Shown here one piece after another: positions 56,782 to 64,000 of a stretch of DNA of 64,000 bases. Source of the stretch: Methylovulum sp. GTDB taxonomy: Bacteria; Pseudomonadota; Gammaproteobacteria; Methylococcales; Methylomonadaceae. The notes under the pieces are model-generated. The model ran no database searches and was not told the DNA's origin. It saw only the letters and a program-made list of their open reading frames with translations. The first letter of the stretch is position 1. Every line of letters begins with the position of its first letter. The stretch is taken from assembly GCA_030653435.1 (NCBI GenBank), contig JAURZI010000014.1, positions 1 to 64,000 of the forward strand, in the 5' to 3' direction. The translations under genes and the position numbers were made by a program.

Positions 56782-57713
56782 GACACACCTCTTTTAACCG
56801 TTCTTACTTTACTCAAATACGGTGCAAAACCTTCTTTGCTAGTCCAGTATCTGATCAGATTGGTCACGCCGGTACTGGTTAAGGTTGCGCCTGCAAGACC
56901 ATCAACCTGATACTGCGAACCGGGCTTACTGTTATCAACAACACCTTTAATCAAGCTTAATGCCGGTTCACCCATATCGGCTTCGGCAATCAGGCCCTTA
57001 TCCATAGAAGGCTGGTCTGTTTCGGCATACACTTTCTTACCTTTCCATAAAGCCCGCCAGTTTGGATTGACGACCTCGCCTCCCAGTCCCGGCGTTTCCG
57101 CTTGATCATAGAAGTTAATGCTTTGTACGGTCTGTCCGTCAGGATCCAAAGACAAGAATCCATACAAGGTTGACCATAAGCCGTAACCGTTGACCGGCAG
57201 AATAATTGACTTTATCGCGCCGGCTTCTTTAACCAAAAATACTTTTGCATATTTGGCCTTAATCCGAATATGGGCAATATCCTTATCTTTCGGGATGGCT
57301 ATGCTTTGCGCCGGATCTTTCGCTGCTTTCCGTTGATCGTAGTCACCGGCATTAATGCTTTCAACATAATCACCAGTTTCCAGGTCAACAATCTTTGCTT
57401 CTATTTTCTCGGCAAACGCCGCATCAATATCGCTGCCTGGTTCAAGCAAACCCGCCACATCGAGGATATTCTGTTTCATATCCAACTCTTTGTTATTGAT
57501 TTGCAATGGCTTCAAGGCAACAGCCGCAAATGACACCAAAACGGCGCAAACCAAGCAGAGTGCTACAGCTATCGCAATGGTTTTTTCTAAACTATCATTA
57601 CCTAAAGCAAGAATCCGATCTGCATAGGCTTTAAATTTTTGATAATTTTCGTTTTTTTCAAGAACTGCACAAAGTTTCGCATAATGCTCACATTGCTTTT
57701 TTTCATTAGGCAT
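56778..57713 (-). CDS. nqrC: NQR subunit C, with N-terminal extension
   Basis: A 311-residue FMN-carrying subunit, longer than usual (about 260) because of about 45 extra residues ([18 protein letters not shown], charged and helical) before the single transmembrane helix ([21 protein letters not shown]). The covalent FMN site is the Thr in [15 protein letters not shown]. Flavinylation requires ApbE; the only apbE in this window is at 18374. It overlaps nqrB and nqrD at both ends. Confidence 0.95.
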   Translation of the reverse strand: MPNEKKQCEHYAKLCAVLEKNENYQKFKAYADRILALGNDSLEKTIAIAVALCLVCAVLVSFAAVALKPLQINNKELDMKQNILDVAGLLEPGSDIDAAFAEKIEAKIVDLETGDYVESINAGDYDQRKAAKDPAQSIAIPKDKDIAHIRIKAKYAKVFLVKEAGAIKSIILPVNGYGLWSTLYGFLSLDPDGQTVQSINFYDQAETPGLGGEVVNPNWRALWKGKKVYAETDQPSMDKGLIAEADMGEPALSLIKGVVDNSKPGSQYQVDGLAGATLTSTGVTNLIRYWTSKEGFAPYLSKVRTVKRGVS

Positions 57714-58908
57714 GACGTTTCATCCTTCTTCTAATATTGGCCTGAATGACAAAGTAATCGATGGTTGGCGCGAACATATTGGAAAACAAAATCGCCAGCA
57801 TGATACCTTCTGGAAATGCCGGATTAACCACTCTAATCAACACCGTCATGACACCCACCAAAACACCGAACACCCAACGGCCGGTATTCGTCATGGCCGC
57901 GCTGACTGGGTCGGTCGCCATGAAAACCATACCGAAAGCAAAGCCGCCAACGGTTAAATGCCAATACCAGGGAAACGCGAACATCGGGTTAGTGTCGCTA
58001 CCGATAGTGTTGAACAATAATGACGTAGCAACCATGCCGAGAAAAACACCCGCCATGATGCGGTATGAAGCGACCCGTGTATAGAGCAAAAATGCCGCGC
58101 CGAGCAGAATGGCCAAGGTGGAAGTTTCCCCGAGACAGCCTGGCTCGAAACCAAAAAATGTTTGCATCCAGCTGTAATGGGCGGCATAAACTGCATCAAG
58201 GCCGCCATTTGCGGCAAGACCTAACGGGGTCGCTGCCGTATAACCGTCAACCACCACCCAAACAGAATCACCTGTAATAGAAGCGGGATAGGCAAAATAT
58301 AAAAAAGCCCTCCCGGTTAATGCCGGATTAAGGAAATTTTTACCGGTACCGCCAAACACTTCCTTACCAATAACAATACCGAATGAAATGCCCAAGGCAA
58401 CCTGCCATAACGGCATGTCGGGGGGCATAATCAAGGTATAAAGCATTGACGACACCAAAAAGCCTTCATTGACTTCATGGCCGCGCACGGTTGCAAACAA
58501 CACTTCCCATATACCACCCACAGCCAGCGTAGTGATGTAAATGGGCAGGAAGTACAATGCGCCATGAACCATACAGGATATCGGGTTAACCGGGCTATAC
58601 CCGAACACCATCATCGGGATGCTGCGCCAATTATCCGCCTTGTCCAACCCCAGTGCTTCCATTGCCAGATTGGCCTGATAACCGGTGTTATACATCGCCA
58701 TCAAAACACAAAACAAGGTCGCTATCACGACAAAAGTCATAGTCCGCTTCAAGTCATTACCGTCGCGGACATGGGTACTGCCACGAGTCACATCAGCAGG
58801 TGTGTAAATGAAAGTATCAACCATCTCATAGAGGCCATAATACTTTTCAAGTTTGCCGCCTTTTGCAAAATGCGGCTCTATGCTATCTAAAAAATCTCTA
58901 GCCGACAT
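57706..58908 (-). CDS. nqrB: NQR subunit B
   Basis: A 400-residue membrane subunit with about ten helices, covalent FMN at the Thr of DGYTAATPLG, and riboflavin and quinone sites. Landmarks: GTGKNFLNPALTGRAFLYF, PVSAAMTNTGRWVFG and NPAFPEGIMLAILFSN. It is central to Na+ translocation. It starts on the base before the nqrA stop and overlaps nqrC by 8 bp. Confidence 0.97.
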   Translation of the reverse strand: MSARDFLDSIEPHFAKGGKLEKYYGLYEMVDTFIYTPADVTRGSTHVRDGNDLKRTMTFVVIATLFCVLMAMYNTGYQANLAMEALGLDKADNWRSIPMMVFGYSPVNPISCMVHGALYFLPIYITTLAVGGIWEVLFATVRGHEVNEGFLVSSMLYTLIMPPDMPLWQVALGISFGIVIGKEVFGGTGKNFLNPALTGRAFLYFAYPASITGDSVWVVVDGYTAATPLGLAANGGLDAVYAAHYSWMQTFFGFEPGCLGETSTLAILLGAAFLLYTRVASYRIMAGVFLGMVATSLLFNTIGSDTNPMFAFPWYWHLTVGGFAFGMVFMATDPVSAAMTNTGRWVFGVLVGVMTVLIRVVNPAFPEGIMLAILFSNMFAPTIDYFVIQANIRRRMKRHA

Positions 58909-60857
<1,949 letters not shown>

Positions 60858-62993
60858 ATGAAAAGCCCTGAACGCCGTAAATTTATGCAATTAATGGGAA
60901 CCGGCACCCTGGTGGCATCACTGCCCGCCAGCATAACCCGTGCATTGGCTATTCCCGCGAACAACCGTACCGGCACCATTAAAGACATTGAGCACATTAT
61001 CATCCTGACCCAGGAAAACCGCTCTTTCGACCACTATTTCGGCACGCTACGTGGCGTGCGCGGTTTTGCCGATCCACACGCAGTAACCCTGCCTTCCGGC
61101 AAACCGGTGTGGCACCAGCCCAACGGTGCCGACGAATTGTTACCTTTCCGCCCACCGGTCGATAATCTAGGCCTGACTTTTCTGCCTGATCCGCCTCATG
61201 GCTGGAACGACACGCATGCCGCCTGGAACCAGGGCAATCACGATCAATGGGTGCCCAACAAAGGCGCGGTTGCCATGACCTACCATACACGTGAAGACAT
61301 CCCGTATCACTTTGCCCTAGCTGACGCGTTCACCATTTGCGATGCCTACCATTGCTCGCTGATGGGGCCTACCGACCCTAACCGTTACCACATGTGGACT
61401 GGCTGGGTAGGCAACGATGGACAGGGGGGCGGCCCCGTCATCACTAACGCCGAGGCCGGCTACGATTGGCACACCTACCCCGAACGCCTGCAAAAAGCCG
61501 GTATCACATGGAAAGTCTATCAGGACATCGGTGACGGCTTATTTGCTTCCGACACCGTCTGGTGGGGTTGGACCGGCGACCCGTACATCGGCAACTACGG
61601 CGACAATTCCCTGCTATTTTTCCATCAGTATCAAAATGCCCAACCTGGCGACCCATTGGCTGATTTCGCTAAAACCGGAACAGAAATCAAGGCCCACAAT
61701 CGCAACCCCCACAAGTTGCTGGATATATTCCGCGATGACGTGCGTAACGGCAAACTGCCCCAAGTGTCTTGGATTGCAGCACCCGAAGCTTACACCGAAC
61801 ATCCGAATTACCCAGCCAACTATGGCGCATGGTACGTCTCGCAATTCATCGAGATTTTGGCGTCCAACCCTGAAGTTTGGAGCAAAACCGCGTTGTTCAT
61901 TAATTATGACGAAGAAGGCGGCTTTTTCGACCACATGGTTCCACCTACGCCACCGCAAAATGCCGACCAAGGCGATTCAACCGTAGACACAGTCAACGAA
62001 ATCTACCCCGGCGACCCCAATCATCCAAGCGCGCCTTATGGCCTGGGAATGCGCGTACCATTGATCGTGGTTTCCCCTTGGACCAAAGGTGGCTGGGTCA
62101 ATTCGCAAGTATTCGATCACACATCCCTCATCCGCTTCCTTGAACAGCGTTTTGGCGATGAATATCCCGATCTGATCGAGACCAATATCACGCCTTGGCG
62201 TCGGGCGGTAGCCGGCGACCTGACTTCGATATTCAATTTCGCCAACCCTAATTCAACCCCGGCATTTTTACCCAGTGCCGCCGCTTATCTGCCCCCTGAC
62301 AAAAAGCTGCACCCTGACTATCCTGTGGATGACAATCTCCCAGTGGTTCAAGAACTGCCTATGCAGGAGCAAGGCATCCGTCCAGCACGCGCCTTACCGT
62401 ATGCGTTGCACGCCCATGGTAAAGCCAATACCGCCAAAGGCACATTTAAAATTGCTTTCACCAATACCGGCACGGCAGCCGCTGTGTTCCATGTGCGCTC
62501 AGGCGACGGCGCTCTTGCTCCCCGCAGTTTCACCGTCGAAGCCAATAAGAATTTGATTGGCAATTGGAAGAGTGACGCGGGTTACTACGACTTGTCAGTC
62601 TACGGTCCGAACGGCTTCTTCCGCGGCTTCAAGGGAAACACCTCCGGAGGCAATCCAGCCAACTTGGATGTAAGCGCCAGCTACAGCTACGATGAAACGA
62701 AAATCAGCATCAAGTTGGACTTAGTTAATCTGTCCACACAGACAGCCAAAATTCATGTCCATAACAAATACACCGGCAAAAACTTCGTGAAAGAACTTAA
62801 GGCTGGGGAATCCATATCGAAAAACTGGCCGCTGGCCCGCTTCTTCGGTTGGTACGATTTGACCATTACAGTCGAGGGTGATGCTAACTTAGAATACCGT
62901 TTTGCCGGTCATGTCGAAAGCGGCAAGGACAGCTACAGCGACCCCATCATGGGCGGCCTGTGCAATTCTTTGAACGCTTGTGTAACCCTTTAA
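60858..62993 (+). CDS. Phosphocholine-type phospholipase C, Tat-exported
   Basis: A 711-residue phospholipase C of the acid phosphatase superfamily. The twin-arginine signal (SPERRKFMQLMGTGTLVASL) is cut around ITRALA. The catalytic region starts with HIIILTQENRSFDHYFGTLRGVRGF; metal and substrate residues are in LMGPTDPNRYHMWTGW, INYDEEGGFFDHMVPP and RVPLIVVSPWTKGGWV. Two C-terminal beta-rich repeats (about 510-705) are the usual PLC C-terminal domains. It hydrolyses phosphatidylcholine-like lipids outside the cytoplasm, perhaps for phosphate supply. AAAGGAG lies eight bases upstream of the ATG. Confidence 0.94.
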   Translation: MKSPERRKFMQLMGTGTLVASLPASITRALAIPANNRTGTIKDIEHIIILTQENRSFDHYFGTLRGVRGFADPHAVTLPSGKPVWHQPNGADELLPFRPPVDNLGLTFLPDPPHGWNDTHAAWNQGNHDQWVPNKGAVAMTYHTREDIPYHFALADAFTICDAYHCSLMGPTDPNRYHMWTGWVGNDGQGGGPVITNAEAGYDWHTYPERLQKAGITWKVYQDIGDGLFASDTVWWGWTGDPYIGNYGDNSLLFFHQYQNAQPGDPLADFAKTGTEIKAHNRNPHKLLDIFRDDVRNGKLPQVSWIAAPEAYTEHPNYPANYGAWYVSQFIEILASNPEVWSKTALFINYDEEGGFFDHMVPPTPPQNADQGDSTVDTVNEIYPGDPNHPSAPYGLGMRVPLIVVSPWTKGGWVNSQVFDHTSLIRFLEQRFGDEYPDLIETNITPWRRAVAGDLTSIFNFANPNSTPAFLPSAAAYLPPDKKLHPDYPVDDNLPVVQELPMQEQGIRPARALPYALHAHGKANTAKGTFKIAFTNTGTAAAVFHVRSGDGALAPRSFTVEANKNLIGNWKSDAGYYDLSVYGPNGFFRGFKGNTSGGNPANLDVSASYSYDETKISIKLDLVNLSTQTAKIHVHNKYTGKNFVKELKAGESISKNWPLARFFGWYDLTITVEGDANLEYRFAGHVESGKDSYSDPIMGGLCNSLNACVTL

Positions 62994-63029
62994 TTGTGCT
63001 AAAGGGAGCGTATATATAATGTGAGTCGG

Positions 63030-63059
63030 GGTGGGCAAGCGTCTTTTGGCTTGCCCACC
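63030..63059. terminator. Hairpin 1 after phospholipase C
   Basis: Perfect 11-bp stem GGTGGGCAAGC / GCTTGCCCACC with an 8-nt loop, 37 bp past the phospholipase stop; no U-run. Confidence 0.65.
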
Positions 63060-63075
63060 GGTTGCCCCGAATTCC

Positions 63076-63108
63076 ATGTGGGCAAACGATAGAGCCGTTT
63101 GCCCACAT
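63076..63108. terminator. Hairpin 2 after phospholipase C
   Basis: Perfect 13-bp stem ATGTGGGCAAACG / CGTTTGCCCACAT with a 7-nt loop. It shares the TGGGCAA core with hairpin 1, so the pair may be a duplicated element or a double terminator between convergent genes. Confidence 0.65.
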
Positions 63109-63119
63109 GTCTATGGAAA

Positions 63120-64000
63120 TTAATCTGGAATAACGGATTCTTTCAGAAATCTACCGATATTGTAAAAATACGCATCGGTCAACCCTCGTGCCAATGGGTG
63201 TTGGCATATAACAAATGTTGTTCTGCTAGTCTTTCTATACGCCCACCCTTCATTTGTCTGGAGAAAATCACCTACGATACTTTGCCAGTATTCTGGATAA
63301 GGAGGCGTAGTACCGTACATCACGACAGCCTTCGGTTTTAAATCATCAATCTGTTTCTTTAGCCAAGCAATTCGTCGAGGCACGATTACCTCGCGATAGC
63401 CAGACTTAGTAGGATAGAGATTGTCATGATCCCATGAGGCCAGATTCTTGTGAGGAATTGGCAACAATTCGAGGAGTGCAAGATCATCAGTCGCCAATCT
63501 CTCGACCTGATACTATCGCACCTCTTCTATTCCGACAGGTAAATCGAAATAAGCAAATGCGGCAAGGATTGGTCCTTTCCATGTCTTTTGAATCTGAGGT
63601 GTTTTAAATGTAGTGTCAAACCACCTTGATTCACTTATCAGTCGATGAAACTCTCGAATATCCACAGTCGATAACTTACCTAAGGTTGACCAAGCATCAA
63701 GGCGGTCACTAAGAGACTCTTCTCCAACACCTTCCTCCATCCCTATAAACCATAAAGGAGAAGACAAATTGCCATAACCAAAGAAGGTTGCCATGTAGGC
63801 GTCAAGAAGCTCTGGCTCCGTTAGATGCGTCGAATTTATCGATAAAATTACGCTTTCTCTATTTTTACTGTTCTGATTCTCAATAACCTGAAGCGGCGAT
63901 TTAGAACGAATTGCTTGAGTTACCGCTACCAACCAACCTTGTTTGATGCAATAATCGACGAACCCGTGTCCACCTGCTGGATGGTCATGTCCTTTACACC
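63120..64000 (-). pseudogene. Uracil-DNA glycosylase-like protein, interrupted by an in-frame stop
   Basis: Two minus-strand reading frames, 63513-63932 and 63120-63497, are in the same phase and separated only by a TAG at 63513-63515 (GIEEVR-stop-YQVERLATDD). Read through, they give one protein. An N-terminal part has PLWFIGMEEGVGEESLSDRLDAW and KTWKGPILAAFAYFD; a C-terminal part has LLELLPIPHKN and PKAVVMYGTTPPYPEYWQS. I take this as a uracil-DNA glycosylase-fold protein of a poorly studied branch. The frame is still open at the window edge, so the start is outside or undefined. It is either a pseudogene or expressed as two parts. Confidence 0.6.

Overview
The window most likely comes from a gammaproteobacterial methanotroph (Methylococcales). 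The strongest evidence is mch (methenyl-H4MPT cyclohydrolase) next to the ATP-grasp gene that accompanies the H4MPT formaldehyde-oxidation pathway. A gammaproteobacterial Na+-NQR operon, class I fructose-bisphosphatase, hemF and a YdbH/YdbL envelope pair fit this. No rRNA, tRNA or CRISPR array was seen. The only mobile-element trace is a partial IS1182-like transposase at the left edge.

Layout. 1-5 kb: transposase remnant, a small membrane protein, a lipoprotein, maeB and a universal stress protein. 5-13.3 kb: one minus-strand signalling operon, read as TonB-dependent receptor, YfiR-family protein, hybrid histidine kinase, and two response regulators with GGDEF domains, one of which has a degenerate active site. 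13.5-16.6 kb: an ABC transporter of the LolD/MacB-FtsX type. 16.7-28.5 kb: a long minus-strand series of exported proteins. It has two paralogous secreted proteins of about 310-345 aa, a STN/HEAT-repeat protein, three paralogous secreted proteins of about 150 aa, then TlpA-like thioredoxin, DUF4266 lipoprotein, DUF3570-containing barrel, ApbE flavin transferase and an MFS/spermidine-synthase fusion. 29-37.5 kb: housekeeping genes (secA, DUF502, fbp, SemiSWEET, fatty-acid-hydroxylase-like, hemF, roadblock protein, cysM). 37.5-46.7 kb: ydbH-like and DUF1318 genes, rlmD, a membrane diguanylate cyclase, a nitroreductase, and a second TonB receptor-YfiR pair. 47-54 kb: mch, ATP-grasp, two small exported proteins, photolyase, exonuclease I, a CBS protein, nqrM and a DUF2845 protein. 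54-60.3 kb: nqrABCDEF. 60.9-64 kb: a Tat-exported phospholipase C and an interrupted uracil-DNA-glycosylase-like ORF.

The part most likely to be undescribed is 22.9-28.9 kb. Four of its five secreted proteins are predicted to start with histidine after signal-peptide cleavage, as copper 'histidine-brace' proteins do. In the fifth, a paralogue, the N-terminal His and the other conserved histidines are all gone. The two large paralogues each have a sigma-54-type promoter (GG-N10-GC) in a conserved block. Copies of one upstream motif, CATATNACACANTTTAAT, lie about 200 and 290 bp further up, as enhancer sites would. In a methanotroph this suggests a regulated extracellular metal-handling (copper?) system. 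That function is inference; the sequence features are directly visible.

The second recurring theme is the pairing of TonB-dependent receptors with YfiR-family periplasmic proteins. It occurs twice, once with a complete phosphorelay and c-di-GMP output.
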